NCBI RefSeq assembly: GCF_051390635.1 | Contig: NZ_JBPODT010000001.1 | Coordinates: forward strand, 620,001-684,000 | From: Microbaculum sp051390635 | Lineage (GTDB): Bacteria; Pseudomonadota; Alphaproteobacteria; Rhizobiales; Tepidamorphaceae | Direction: 5' to 3' | DNA length: 64,000 bases | Part shown: positions 8,983-17,552 of the stretch, one piece after another | How the letters are laid out: each line of letters starts with the position of its first letter | Numbering within the stretch: position 1 is the first letter of the stretch | Notes under the pieces: model-generated | Seen by the model: only the letters and a program-made list of their open reading frames with translations | Told to the model about the DNA's origin: nothing | Databases searched by the model: none | Made by a program: the position numbers and the translations under genes

Positions 8983-9801
8983 TCAGCTCTCGACCACGAT
9001 CTGCACCCGGTCGGCGGCGAAGCGGGCGAGCGAAAACTGGATCGGCTTGCCGTCCGGATCGGTGTTGACGCTTTCGGTGGCGAGCAAGGCGCTGCCCGGC
9101 GGCAGTTGCAGCGCCAGCGCGTCGTCGGGATCGGCGATCCGCGCCGTCACCCGCGTCTCCCGGCGCCGGTAGTCGGAAATGCCGCAGCGCCGCAGCGCCT
9201 TGGTGATCGACCCGGTTTCGGCGTAGTGCGCGACGAAGCCGGGCAGCCGGTCGGCGGGGAACCAGCTCGTCGCCACGTTGAGCGGCACCCCGTCGGCAGC
9301 GCTCAGGGTGTCGAGCCGCAGCACGCGCGCGCCGCGTGGCAGGTCAAGCGCGGCGGCGACCTCCACATCGGCTTCGGTCTCGCTCGCCGAGACCAGCCGC
9401 CCCGACGGCGCCCGCGCCTGCCCCGAGACGATTTCCGAAAACCGCGTCCGCGCGCCGATGGGATAGTCGATGGGCCGGCTGGTGACGATGGTGCCGCGCC
9501 CGCGCTCGGCCTTCACCAGCCCGTCCTGCGCCAGCGCCGCGATCGCCTGGCGCACGGTGTGGCGGTTGACGCCGAAGCGGTCGGCCAGCGTGGCCTCGGA
9601 GGGGATGCGCTGTCCTGGCGGATGGGCGCCGGCGGCGATCTCGCGACGCAGCACGTCGGCGATCCGGCGCCACAGCGCGATGCCCTCGCCGCGCGGCGCC
9701 GCCCCGATGCCGGCACTGGTGCCGGCACTGGTGCCGGAGCTGGGGCCGGCCCCGGAACCGTGCCCCGAACCGGTCGTTGCGGCTGTCGTCGCGCCTGTCA
9801 T
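8983..9801 (-). CDS. phnF: GntR-family repressor of phosphonate metabolism, PhnF
   Basis: 272 residues. Residues 1-35 are low-complexity Gly/Ser/Thr/Ala encoded in part by 12-bp tandem repeats (9709-9756). A GntR winged helix follows (about 40-105: 'IPSEATLADRFGVNRHTVRQ' recognition region), then a UTRA/HutC ligand domain. It is divergent from phnG; the intergenic region contains a strong palindrome that is the likely operator. By family, it represses phn genes until a phosphonate-derived ligand or phosphate limitation relieves it. The long N-terminal tail is unusual; the only ATG available is at the far end, so the tail is either real or a non-ATG start lies downstream. Confidence 0.9.
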   Translation of the reverse strand: MTGATTAATTGSGHGSGAGPSSGTSAGTSAGIGAAPRGEGIALWRRIADVLRREIAAGAHPPGQRIPSEATLADRFGVNRHTVRQAIAALAQDGLVKAERGRGTIVTSRPIDYPIGARTRFSEIVSGQARAPSGRLVSASETEADVEVAAALDLPRGARVLRLDTLSAADGVPLNVATSWFPADRLPGFVAHYAETGSITKALRRCGISDYRRRETRVTARIADPDDALALQLPPGSALLATESVNTDPDGKPIQFSLARFAADRVQIVVES

Positions 9802-9835
9802 CGGGATGTCACCTGCCGTGTCTATAAGGTTATGC

Positions 9836-9859
9836 AGTTGTCTAGATTAATAGACAACT
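9836..9859. promoter_or_regulatory. Probable PhnF operator upstream of phnG
   Basis: Perfect inverted repeat AGTTGTCTA-gattaa-TAGACAACT in the 125-bp phnF-phnG gap. GntR/HutC-family regulators bind such palindromes; the position fits repression of phnG and autoregulation of phnF. A weaker GTCTATAAGGTTAT segment lies just beside it (about 9818-9832). Confidence 0.7.
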
Positions 9860-9926
9860 TTGCACCCCGGGTCCAGCCGAAACAACGGAGGGCCCGCGAG
9901 CGGGCCCGAAGACGACGCGAGGCGAC

Positions 9927-10418
9927 TTGAGAACGACCATGACGACGGCCGAGACGACCGAGAACAGACCATCCGAGGAGGCCCGGCGCAGGGCGATGGA
10001 CGCCGTCGCGTCCGCCGACCGCGCCGTCCTCGAAGCCGCCTGGAACCGCCTCGAGTCACGCCCCGACTGGGGCTGGCTGCGCAAGCCCGAAGCCGGGCTC
10101 GTCATGGTCCGCGGCCGCATCGGCGGCGGCGGCGCGCCCTTCAACCTCGGCGAGGTCACCGTCACCCGCTGCGCGGTTTCGCTCGACAGCGGCGAGGCCG
10201 GGTTCGCCTGGATCATGGGCCGGGACGTCGAGAAGGCCCGGTTCGCCGCGCTTTTCGACGCTTTGTGGCAGCGCGGCGACCGGCGCGCCGAGGTGGAAAG
10301 AACGGTCGTCGATCCGGCGATCCGGGCCCGAGAGACCGAGGACGGCACGGTTGCCGAGCGCACGGCGGCGACCCGCGTCGACTTTCTCACCATGGTGCGC
10401 GGCGAGGACGAGTCATGA
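9927..10418 (+). CDS. phnG: C-P lyase core subunit PhnG
   Basis: 163 residues. Family features include 'GLVMVRGRIGGGGAPFNLGEVTVTR' across the centre and an HGY-less but otherwise typical C-terminus ending in VDFLTMVRGEDES. PhnG is part of the PhnGHIJ core complex that installs methylphosphonate-type substrates on ribose triphosphate and cleaves the C-P bond. The start at 9927 or the second Met (MTTAETTENRP, 9939) are both possible. It overlaps phnH by 4 bp. Confidence 0.9.
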   Translation: MRTTMTTAETTENRPSEEARRRAMDAVASADRAVLEAAWNRLESRPDWGWLRKPEAGLVMVRGRIGGGGAPFNLGEVTVTRCAVSLDSGEAGFAWIMGRDVEKARFAALFDALWQRGDRRAEVERTVVDPAIRARETEDGTVAERTAATRVDFLTMVRGEDES

Positions 10419-11029
10419 CGGCTCACGCGGCAATGACGGACGTGCTTTCGGGCGGTTTCGCGCGCCCGGTCTTCGACTCCCAAGCCGTGTTTCGCGCGGT
10501 GATGGCCGCCATGGCGAGTCCGGGGAAAGTCGTTGAACTGACGGCGGAAACCGCCCCACCACCACCCTTGTCACGGGCCGCCGGCGCGCTCGCGCTGACC
10601 CTGTTCGACCACGAAACGCCGGTCTGGCTCGACCGCGACCTCGCCGCCGCGCAAGCGGTATCGGACTGGCTGCGCTTCCATACCGGCGCGCCGATCACAC
10701 AGGTGCCCGACGAGGCCGCCTTCGCGCTCGTCTCGGACTCCGCCCGCATGCCCGCCCTGTCGGCCTTCGGCCAGGGCACGGCGGACTATCCGGACCGCTC
10801 GACGACGCTGATCGTCGCCGTCGAAACCCTGACAGATCAGTCGCTTATCACCCTGCGCGGTCCCGGCATCGCGACCACGGCGACGCTGGCGCCCGGCCCG
10901 CTTCCCGTCGGCTTCGCCGATCAGCTTCGCGCCAACCACGCGCAGTTTCCCCGCGGCGTCGACCTCGTCTTCGTCTGCCGCGACACCCTCGCCGCCCTGC
11001 CCCGCTCGACGCGCACAGAAGGAGCCTGA
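10415..11029 (+). CDS. phnH: C-P lyase core subunit PhnH
   Basis: 204 residues starting at the ATG that overlaps the phnG stop (ATGA). The opening 'GGFARPVFDSQAVFRAVMAAMASPG' is the PhnH family signature. PhnH is a PLP-transferase-like fold without PLP that dimerises in the core complex. Spacing to phnI is 3 bp. Confidence 0.92.
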   Translation: MTAHAAMTDVLSGGFARPVFDSQAVFRAVMAAMASPGKVVELTAETAPPPPLSRAAGALALTLFDHETPVWLDRDLAAAQAVSDWLRFHTGAPITQVPDEAAFALVSDSARMPALSAFGQGTADYPDRSTTLIVAVETLTDQSLITLRGPGIATTATLAPGPLPVGFADQLRANHAQFPRGVDLVFVCRDTLAALPRSTRTEGA

Positions 11030-11032
11030 CTC

Positions 11033-12154
11033 ATGTATGTCGCTGTAAAAGGTGGGGAATCGGCGATCCGCAACGCCCACCGGCTGCTCGCCGACGAACG
11101 GCGTGGCGACCGGTCGGTGCCGGATGTCACGCTCGACCAGATCGCCGGCCAGCTCGCCCTCGCCGTCGACCGGGTAATGGCGGAAGGCTCCCTCTACGAC
11201 CGCGATCTCGCCGCGCTGGCGGTGAAACAGGCCCGCGGCGATCTGATCGAGGCGATTTTCCTGATCCGCGCCTATCGCACCACCCTGCCCCGCTTCGGCG
11301 CGTCCGAGCCGGTCGACACCGCCCGGATGCGCATCCGCCGCCGCATCTCCGCGACCTACAAGGACCTGCCCGGCGGACAGCTGCTCGGCCCCACCTTCGA
11401 CTACACCCACCGGCTGCTCGAGCCCTCGCTGGCCGAGGACACCGCGCCGCCGCCCCCGGAGACCGCCGCCGCCAGCGACGCCCCGATCCCCCGCGTCACC
11501 GACCTGCTCGGCGGCGAAGGCCTGATCGAACCGGATCCGGAGGCCGATCCGGACACGCCGGTGCGCGATCTGACCCGCGAGCCGCTGGAATTCCCCGCCG
11601 ACCGCTCCCTGCGCCTGCAGGGGCTTGCCCGCGGTGACGAGGGGTTCCTGCTCGCCCTCGGCTATTCGACCCAGCGCGGCTATGCCCGGTCGCATCCCTT
11701 CGTCGGCGAGATCCGCATCGGCGAGGTGGAGATCGAGGTCATCCCCGAAGAGCTCGGCTTTCCGGTCACGATCGGCCGCATCACCGTCACCGAGTGCCAG
11801 ATGGTCAACCAGTTCAAGGGCTCGGCCAAGGCGCCGCCGCAGTTCACCCGCGGCTACGGCCTCGTCTTCGGCCAGTCCGAGCGCAAGGCCATGTCGATGG
11901 CGCTCGTCGACCGGGCGCTGCGCTGGAACGAACTCGGCGAGGAACCGACCGCGCCGGCGCAGGACGAGGAATTCGTGCTGTCGCACGCCGACAACATCCG
12001 CGCTACCGGCTTCGTCGAGCACCTGAAACTGCCCCATTACGTCGATTTCCAGGCCGAGCTGGAACTCGTCCGCCGAATGCACCGCGAAGCGGCGGCATTT
12101 TCGGGCCAAACAGACGAGAACCTCGGCACCGAGCACCAGGAGGCCGCGGAATGA
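11033..12154 (+). CDS. phnI: C-P lyase core subunit PhnI
   Basis: 373 residues, usual length. Begins MYVAVKGGESAI, the family start. PhnI is the nucleosidase-type subunit; with PhnG/H/L it couples phosphonate to the C1 of ATP ribose, releasing adenine. The segment 'GLVFGQSERKAMSMALVDRA' near residue 280 is well conserved. It overlaps phnJ by 4 bp. Confidence 0.94.
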   Translation: MYVAVKGGESAIRNAHRLLADERRGDRSVPDVTLDQIAGQLALAVDRVMAEGSLYDRDLAALAVKQARGDLIEAIFLIRAYRTTLPRFGASEPVDTARMRIRRRISATYKDLPGGQLLGPTFDYTHRLLEPSLAEDTAPPPPETAAASDAPIPRVTDLLGGEGLIEPDPEADPDTPVRDLTREPLEFPADRSLRLQGLARGDEGFLLALGYSTQRGYARSHPFVGEIRIGEVEIEVIPEELGFPVTIGRITVTECQMVNQFKGSAKAPPQFTRGYGLVFGQSERKAMSMALVDRALRWNELGEEPTAPAQDEEFVLSHADNIRATGFVEHLKLPHYVDFQAELELVRRMHREAAAFSGQTDENLGTEHQEAAE

Positions 12155-13017
12155 ACGCGCACGCCGCCACGACCGATACCGCCTACAACTTCGCCTATCT
12201 CGACGAGCAGACGAAACGCATGATCCGCCGGGCGATCCTGAAGGGCATCGCCATTCCCGGCTATCAGGTTCCGTTCGCCAGCCGCGAGATGCCGATGCCC
12301 TACGGCTGGGGCACCGGCGGCGTGCAGGTGACTGCCGCGATCCTGGGCCCCGACGACACGCTGAAGGTGATCGACCAGGGCTCCGACGACACCACCAACG
12401 CGGTGGCGATCCGGGGCTTCTTCGCCCGCACCGCCGGGGTGCAGACGACGACGCGCACGGCCGAGGCGACCGTCATCCAGACCCGCCACCGCATCCCCGA
12501 GCGGCCCCTGGGCGAAGACCAGATCCTCGTCTTCCAGGTGCCGATCCCGGAGCCGCTGCGCTTCCTCGAACCGCGCGAGACCGAGACCCGCAAGATGCAC
12601 GCGCTCGAGGAATACGGGATCATGCACGTCAAGCTCTACGAGGACATCGCCCGCCACGGCCACATCGCCACCACCTATGCCTATCCGGCGCTGGTCGACG
12701 GCCGCTACGTGATGGACCCCTCGCCGATCCCCAAGTTCGACAATCCGAAGCTGAACCGGTCCGACGCGCTGATGCTGTTCGGCGCCGGCCGCGAGCAGCG
12801 CATCTACGCGCTTCCCCCGCACACCGACGTGCACAGCCTCGACTTCGAGGACCATCCCTTCGCGGTCCAGACCTTCTCCGAACCCTGCGCGCTGTGCGGT
12901 TCGAGCGGCATCTACCTCGACGAGATCGTCACCGACGACGCCGGCGGGCGCATGTTCGTCTGTTCCGATTCCGACCATTGCGAGGAGCGGCGGGCCGAAA
13001 TCCCCGCCGAGACCTGA
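12151..13017 (+). CDS. phnJ: C-P lyase, radical SAM subunit PhnJ
   Basis: 288 residues. The unusual iron-sulfur motif of PhnJ is intact: CALC followed by a third Cys after 21 residues (CX2CX21C), plus the additional Cys in CSDSDHC (CX5C). PhnJ uses a 4Fe-4S cluster and S-adenosylmethionine to cleave the C-P bond of ribose-1-phosphonate-5-phosphate, giving the hydrocarbon and the cyclic phosphate. The start overlaps the phnI stop; phnK begins 2 bp after the stop. Confidence 0.95.
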   Translation: MNAHAATTDTAYNFAYLDEQTKRMIRRAILKGIAIPGYQVPFASREMPMPYGWGTGGVQVTAAILGPDDTLKVIDQGSDDTTNAVAIRGFFARTAGVQTTTRTAEATVIQTRHRIPERPLGEDQILVFQVPIPEPLRFLEPRETETRKMHALEEYGIMHVKLYEDIARHGHIATTYAYPALVDGRYVMDPSPIPKFDNPKLNRSDALMLFGAGREQRIYALPPHTDVHSLDFEDHPFAVQTFSEPCALCGSSGIYLDEIVTDDAGGRMFVCSDSDHCEERRAEIPAET

Positions 13018-13018
13018 C

Positions 13019-13816
13019 ATGACTCACCCAGGCGATATCGACGACGACCTGCCGCTGTTGCGTGCCAGTGGCGTCTCGCACTTCTATGGCAGCCGGGTCG
13101 GCTGTCACGACGTGTCCTTCGAACTGTGGCCCGGCGAGGTGCTGGCGATCGTCGGCGAATCCGGGTCCGGCAAGACCACTTTGATGAACTGCCTGTCGGG
13201 CCGCCTGACGCCGACGGCCGGCGTCGTCGAGTACCGGATACGCGACGGCCAGGCGCGCAATATTTTCGCCATGAGCGAGGCGGAGCGGCGCTTTCTGGCC
13301 CGCACCGACTGGGGCTTCGTCCATCAGGACGCCCGCGACGGCCTGCGCATGACGGTCTCGGCCGGCGGCAATGTCGGCGAGCGGCTGATGGCGGTCGGCG
13401 CGCGCAACTACGGCGCCATCCGCGCGGAGGCGCTCGACTGGCTGGGAAGGGTCGAGATCGCCGCCGACCGCATCGACGACCGCCCCGACACCTTTTCCGG
13501 CGGCATGCGCCAGCGCCTGCAGATCGCCCGCAACCTGGTCACCGGCCCGCGCCTCGTCTTCATGGACGAGCCGACCAGCGGCCTCGACGTCTCGGTGCAG
13601 GCGCGCCTGCTCGACCTGCTGCGCGGCCTCGTCGCCGACCTGGGCCTCGCGGCGATCGTCGTCACCCACGATCTGGCGGTCGCGCGCATGATCTCGCACC
13701 GGCTGATGGTGATGCGCCGCGGCGCGGTCATCGAGAGCGGCCTCACCGATCAGATTCTCGACGACCCCCGCACCCCGTACGCCCAGCTTCTGGTCGCGTC
13801 CGTCCTGCAGCCGTGA
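13019..13816 (+). CDS. phnK: C-P lyase ABC-type ATPase PhnK
   Basis: 265 residues with Walker A GESGSGKTT, signature 'FSGGMRQRLQ', Walker B 'LVFMDEPTSGLD' and a switch His in 'VVTHD'. Non-transport ABC protein that docks on the PhnJ side of the core complex. The PhnK-specific insertion around 'ARTDWGFVHQDARDGLRM' is present. Operonic with phnJ and phnL. Confidence 0.92.
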   Translation: MTHPGDIDDDLPLLRASGVSHFYGSRVGCHDVSFELWPGEVLAIVGESGSGKTTLMNCLSGRLTPTAGVVEYRIRDGQARNIFAMSEAERRFLARTDWGFVHQDARDGLRMTVSAGGNVGERLMAVGARNYGAIRAEALDWLGRVEIAADRIDDRPDTFSGGMRQRLQIARNLVTGPRLVFMDEPTSGLDVSVQARLLDLLRGLVADLGLAAIVVTHDLAVARMISHRLMVMRRGAVIESGLTDQILDDPRTPYAQLLVASVLQP

Positions 13817-13826
13817 GGAAAACCCC

Positions 13827-14516
13827 ATGACCATGCGTTTGTGTCTCTCCGGCGTCGGCAAGACCTTCGTCATGCACCTGCAGGACGGCATCGAAATCCC
13901 CGTCCTGCACGGCGTCGAGCTCGCGGTGAAGGAGGGCGAATGCGTCGCCCTCACCGGCCCCTCCGGCACCGGCAAGAGCACGGTCCTGCGGATGATCTAC
14001 GGCAACTACGTCGCCGATGAAGGCCAGATTCTGGTGGTCGACGGCGCGCGCATCGTCGACATGGCGTCGGCGGCGCCGCGCCGGGTGCTCGATCTGAGGC
14101 TCCGCACCATCAGCTATGTCAGCCAGTTCCTGCGGGCTGTGCCGCGCGTCCCCGCCATCGACGTGGTCGCCGAACCGCTTCGTTCGCTCGGCGCATCCGC
14201 CGCCGAGGCGCGGGACCGCGCCGCGACCCTGCTTGCCAGGCTCAACCTGCCCGAACGCCTCTGGTCGTTGCCGCCGGCAACCTTCTCAGGCGGTGAGCAG
14301 CAGCGCGTCAATATCGCCCGCGGCCTCGTCGCCCAGCGGCCGATCCTGATCCTCGACGAGCCGACCGCCTCTCTCGACGCCACCAACCGCGACATCGTGG
14401 TCGAGCTGATCGACGAGCGGAAGAAGGCCGGCACCGCGGTTCTCGGCATCTTCCATGACGCGATCGTCCGCGATGCGGTCGCCGACCACTGCGTCGACGT
14501 CCAGGCCTTCACGTGA
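13827..14516 (+). CDS. phnL: C-P lyase ABC-type ATPase PhnL
   Basis: 229 residues. Walker A GPSGTGKSTV, signature 'FSGGEQQRVN', Walker B 'ILILDEPTASLDATN', ending in an H-loop 'GIFHD'. With PhnK it forms the ATPase pair of the C-P lyase. AGGAAAAC lies before the ATG. Confidence 0.92.
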   Translation: MTMRLCLSGVGKTFVMHLQDGIEIPVLHGVELAVKEGECVALTGPSGTGKSTVLRMIYGNYVADEGQILVVDGARIVDMASAAPRRVLDLRLRTISYVSQFLRAVPRVPAIDVVAEPLRSLGASAAEARDRAATLLARLNLPERLWSLPPATFSGGEQQRVNIARGLVAQRPILILDEPTASLDATNRDIVVELIDERKKAGTAVLGIFHDAIVRDAVADHCVDVQAFT

Positions 14517-14526
14517 GGACATGACG

Positions 14527-15159
14527 ATGCCCCGCCTCTCCGAAAAGTCGCTGGTCCACGCCAGCGCCGTCGTCACCGACTCCACGCTCGGCCGCTATAC
14601 AGAGATCGCCGAGCGCTGCCATGTGAGCGAGAGCACCGTCGGCGACTATTCCTACATGATGCGCGAGTGCGAGGTCTGGGCCGCCCGGATCGGCAAGTTC
14701 GTCAACATCGCCAGCCACGCCCGCATCAACGCGACCAACCATCCGGTGTGGCGCGCCACCCTGCATCACTTCACCTATCGCGCCGGCGACTATTTCGAGG
14801 ACGCCGGCACCGAGACGGCGTTCTTCGACTGGCGCCGCGACAACGCGGTGACCATCGGCCACGATGTCTGGCTCGGCCACGGCGTGACCATCCTGCCGGG
14901 CGTTTCGATCGGCAACGGCGCGGTGATCGGCGCCGGCGCCGTGGTCTCCAGGGACGTGCCGGCCTATGCGATCGTCGGCGGGGTTCCGGCGAAGTTCATC
15001 CGCTGGCGGTTCCCAGAGGAGATCGGCAACCGCATGGACCGGCTCGCCTGGTGGGACTGGCCGCACGCGCGGCTGCGCACGGCGCTTGCAGACTTCCGCA
15101 CGCTCGACGCCGAAGCCTTCCTCGACCGCTACGAGGTCGAGGCCGCGCAAAGCGCTTAG
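14527..15159 (+). CDS. Phosphonate-cluster hexapeptide acetyltransferase
   Basis: 210 residues. Left-handed beta-helix hexapeptide repeats are visible (for example 'GVTILPGVSIGNGAVIGAGAV'), with a loop 'NATNHPVWRATLHHF' typical of the acetyltransferase family found next to phn genes. Start: GAGGA at 14516-14520 is spaced 6-7 bp from the ATG at 14527 and only 1 bp from the ATG at 14521, so 14527 is preferred. Probably acetylates an aminophosphonate or intermediate, a role PhnO fills in enterobacteria; this is inference. Its stop codon overlaps the stop of the convergent sulfotransferase gene. Confidence 0.85.
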   Translation: MPRLSEKSLVHASAVVTDSTLGRYTEIAERCHVSESTVGDYSYMMRECEVWAARIGKFVNIASHARINATNHPVWRATLHHFTYRAGDYFEDAGTETAFFDWRRDNAVTIGHDVWLGHGVTILPGVSIGNGAVIGAGAVVSRDVPAYAIVGGVPAKFIRWRFPEEIGNRMDRLAWWDWPHARLRTALADFRTLDAEAFLDRYEVEAAQSA

Positions 15160-15920
15160 GACCGGGCACCCGCCCTAATGTCGGCGCGGTAGCGGCGCAT
15201 CCATTCAAGGCTCATCTCATCGGAGAGCTTCGCCACGCCGGGCTGGACCTCCGAGACGTTCGGCGCCGCGATCCCGAGCGCCCCGCAGAGGCGCACCAGC
15301 GTCGCGGCGGGATCGGCCGACAGGCGCTCGTAGCCGATCCGCACCGGGGTGATGCCCTGCCCCGCGAACCACGTATTCCAGGCCGTATCGTAGCTTTCGA
15401 GCTCGGCGAGTTCCTGTCTGATCCGTTCGAAATCGTAGACGGGGTCCTGCGGCGGAGCGAGCCGCTCCAACTCACTTCCATCGGGCGCGACATGCCAGAG
15501 ACCGGTTTGCTGCGCCTTCACCAGGGAGACCGCCTGGGCGAGCTTGTTCTCGCGCGACAGATGGATGTAGAGCGTCTTGCCGAAGGCCCGCTCGAACCGT
15601 GCCGCGTCGGACGGCAGGCCGGGATAGATCCGGTCGAGGATCGCCGTCAGGTCGTCGAGGTTCTCCCGCATCAGCCGAAGCCCGAAGATGGGTGTACCGC
15701 CCTTCCCGACTTCGATCGCCGCTGCGAGATAGGCGATGTCGTAGTCCCTCTCGCCCATCGAATCCGAGCTCGGCAGACCCCACTCCTCCGCCCACGCCGG
15801 CATGAACCGGCGGCTGTAGAACGAGTCCGGATCCCCCGCCGCCTGTGTCGACGCGAGCAGGCCGCACAGCAGCGTGCTTCCCGTTCGCGGCGTGCCGCAG
15901 AGGATATATGCGTCGTACAT
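15156..15920 (-). CDS. Stf0-type sulfotransferase
   Basis: 254 residues from the ATG at 15920 (MYDAYILCGTPRTGSTLL). The 5'-phosphosulfate-binding loop is TPRTGSTLL and the C-terminal half has 'RIGYERLSADPAATLVRLCGALGI', both typical of Stf0 (trehalose 2-sulfotransferase family). The family transfers sulfate from PAPS to a hydroxyl. It lies 41 bp downstream of the FAD oxidase gene on the same strand, inside the phn locus. Whether it has any role in phosphonate or sulfonate chemistry is unknown. Confidence 0.82.
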   Translation of the reverse strand: MYDAYILCGTPRTGSTLLCGLLASTQAAGDPDSFYSRRFMPAWAEEWGLPSSDSMGERDYDIAYLAAAIEVGKGGTPIFGLRLMRENLDDLTAILDRIYPGLPSDAARFERAFGKTLYIHLSRENKLAQAVSLVKAQQTGLWHVAPDGSELERLAPPQDPVYDFERIRQELAELESYDTAWNTWFAGQGITPVRIGYERLSADPAATLVRLCGALGIAAPNVSEVQPGVAKLSDEMSLEWMRRYRADIRAGARS

Positions 15921-15961
15921 GGTACGGGTTCCGCTCGTCGTTGAAAAAAATCGGCCGCAGC

Positions 15962-17314
15962 CTAGAGAACTTCGTCCATCAGCCAATAGGCGACATAGGC
16001 CCCGCGCAGATAAAGCGGTCTCAGGCCCGGCAACGGAAAGCGCGGCAGGGGCTGGCCGGCCGCCGCCGGCACGATCTCGTGGTCGGGCCTGTCGCGAACC
16101 GCGAGCCGCGCCGCAGCCCGGCCCGACCAGGTTCCCATCGCGACGCCATTGCCGTGATAGCCCAGCGCGTGGATGACGCTGCCGTCGTCGGGCAACCGGG
16201 CGACGTGGGGCACGAGATCGGCCGTCATGCACACGAAGCCGCGCCAGAAATGGCTGATTTCGACATCGGCCCAGGCGGGAAACATGCGCACGAGCCGCTT
16301 GCGCATGTCGTCCTGCATCCGCTCCGTTCCGTCGGGAGCCGCAGACACGCCGCCGCGCGCGCCGAGCAGGAAACGCCCGTCCGGCAGCAAACGGAAATAG
16401 TGCAGCAGATTGCGGCTGTCATACGCCATCGTATGCGTCGTCCAGCCCTGCGCCTCGCGCTCGGCCTCCGTCAACGGCCGCGTGGTAATGACGTTCGACA
16501 GGGCGGGCAGCACGCGTCCGGCGAGGCCGGGATGCAGATCCTCTGCCGTGTAGCCGTTGGTGGCGACGATCACCGTCTTCGCCCGCAGACGCCCGCCCGG
16601 CGTCGACAGCACGTGCCAGCCGTCCGTCTTCTGCCACGCCTCGACCGGGCTTTGGCCGTGCACCCTGGCGCCACGATTCACCGTCGCGGCGGCAAGGCCG
16701 CGGGCGTATTTCATCGGATGCAGGCCGAAACCGAGCGGAAGGTGCAGCGCTGCTTCCGCCCCCTCCATCACCATGCCGGCCTGTCGCAGCTCGGCCTTCC
16801 GATAGAGCGTGCAGTCGAGGCCGTATACCTCGCGGATGTGCGAGACGGTGGCTTCAAGCTCCCGCAACGCGCCCTTGTCATGGGCGACTTCGATGTCGCC
16901 GTCGCCGATCGCCTCGATGTCGAAGCCTTCGCTTTCGGACAGGTCCCGAACGAGCGCGATCGCCTCGCGCTGGGCGGCGGAGAACCGTCGCGCCTCGGCG
17001 TCGCCATGGCGCTTCACCAGCGTCGAATGCGACACCTTGGTCCCACCCAGACAGCAGAACCCGCCGTTTCGGCCCGACGCGCCCCAACCCGGATGCGCCT
17101 TTTCCAGAACGCGCACATCGACGCCATGGTCGCGGGCCAGATGCAGCGCCGCCGACAGGCCCGTGTATCCCGCCCCGATGACGGCCACCTCGCAGGTTTC
17201 GTCGCCCGACAGAGCGGGCGTGTCGACCGTCAGCGGCTCGGCGGTCGCATCCCAGTAGCTGCCGACGGGACGGGACGGATCGAAGGCCGCCGGATGATAG
17301 ATGTGCTGTGCCAA
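15962..17314 (-). CDS. FAD-dependent amine/amino-acid oxidase (DAO family)
   Basis: 450 residues. Dinucleotide-binding motif VAVIGAGYTGLSAALHL about residues 43-59, and 'GASGRNGGF' after it, as in the PuuB/OrdL (gamma-glutamylputrescine oxidase) and sarcosine/glycine-oxidase group. C-terminal 'YHGNGVAMGTWSGRAAA' closes the FAD site. Predicted to oxidise a primary or secondary amine in the cytoplasm. It is divergent from phnC (238-bp shared intergenic region) and is followed by the sulfotransferase gene. The context suggests an aminophosphonate substrate (glyphosate oxidase belongs to this superfamily), but this is unproven. Confidence 0.85.
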   Translation of the reverse strand: MAQHIYHPAAFDPSRPVGSYWDATAEPLTVDTPALSGDETCEVAVIGAGYTGLSAALHLARDHGVDVRVLEKAHPGWGASGRNGGFCCLGGTKVSHSTLVKRHGDAEARRFSAAQREAIALVRDLSESEGFDIEAIGDGDIEVAHDKGALRELEATVSHIREVYGLDCTLYRKAELRQAGMVMEGAEAALHLPLGFGLHPMKYARGLAAATVNRGARVHGQSPVEAWQKTDGWHVLSTPGGRLRAKTVIVATNGYTAEDLHPGLAGRVLPALSNVITTRPLTEAEREAQGWTTHTMAYDSRNLLHYFRLLPDGRFLLGARGGVSAAPDGTERMQDDMRKRLVRMFPAWADVEISHFWRGFVCMTADLVPHVARLPDDGSVIHALGYHGNGVAMGTWSGRAAARLAVRDRPDHEIVPAAAGQPLPRFPLPGLRPLYLRGAYVAYWLMDEVL

Positions 17315-17445
17315 AACGCGCGCTCCCGATCAATTCGGCGACGGTCGGTCTGATGCGACCCGAAAGGCCGTCACGTCAAGCGCATTTTGCACAGGCAACT
17401 GCCTCGAAAAACCCCATGAATCCTTTGCGTTGCGGGGCCTGGGGA

Positions 17446-17463
17446 TTGTCATCGAACCGACAA
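17446..17463. promoter_or_regulatory. Candidate Pho box
   Basis: TTGTCAT-cgaa-CCGACAA: two 7-bp units with a 4-bp spacer, resembling the PhoB box pattern CTGTCAT-N4-CTGTCAT (about 6 and 4-5 matches). It lies in the divergent FAD oxidase/phnC region and would fit phosphate-starvation control. Match quality is modest. Confidence 0.35.
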
Positions 17464-17517
17464 CCAAGCGCAAAACAGCCGTCATGTACGACCGCTAAGC
17501 CTCGTCCGCAGTTCACA

Positions 17518-17532
17518 GTCTGGATCATAGAC
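17518..17532. promoter_or_regulatory. Candidate second PhnF operator upstream of phnC
   Basis: GTCTggatcatAGAC followed by AAAC resembles the phnG operator core GTCTagattaatAGAC with the inner spacer one base shorter. It ends 20 bp before the phnC start, a place from which a repressor would block the promoter or initiation. Confidence 0.45.
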
Positions 17533-17552
17533 AAACCAGCGGGGTAATCGTC

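Noticed and set aside
15921..16232. N-terminal extension of the sulfotransferase frame
   Set aside because: It overlaps the FAD oxidase gene in another frame; the conserved family start MYDAYILCGTPRTGS begins at 15920.
17301..17552. Short frames in the FAD oxidase-phnC gap
   Set aside because: No ribosome site or family pattern; the region is better explained as a divergent promoter.
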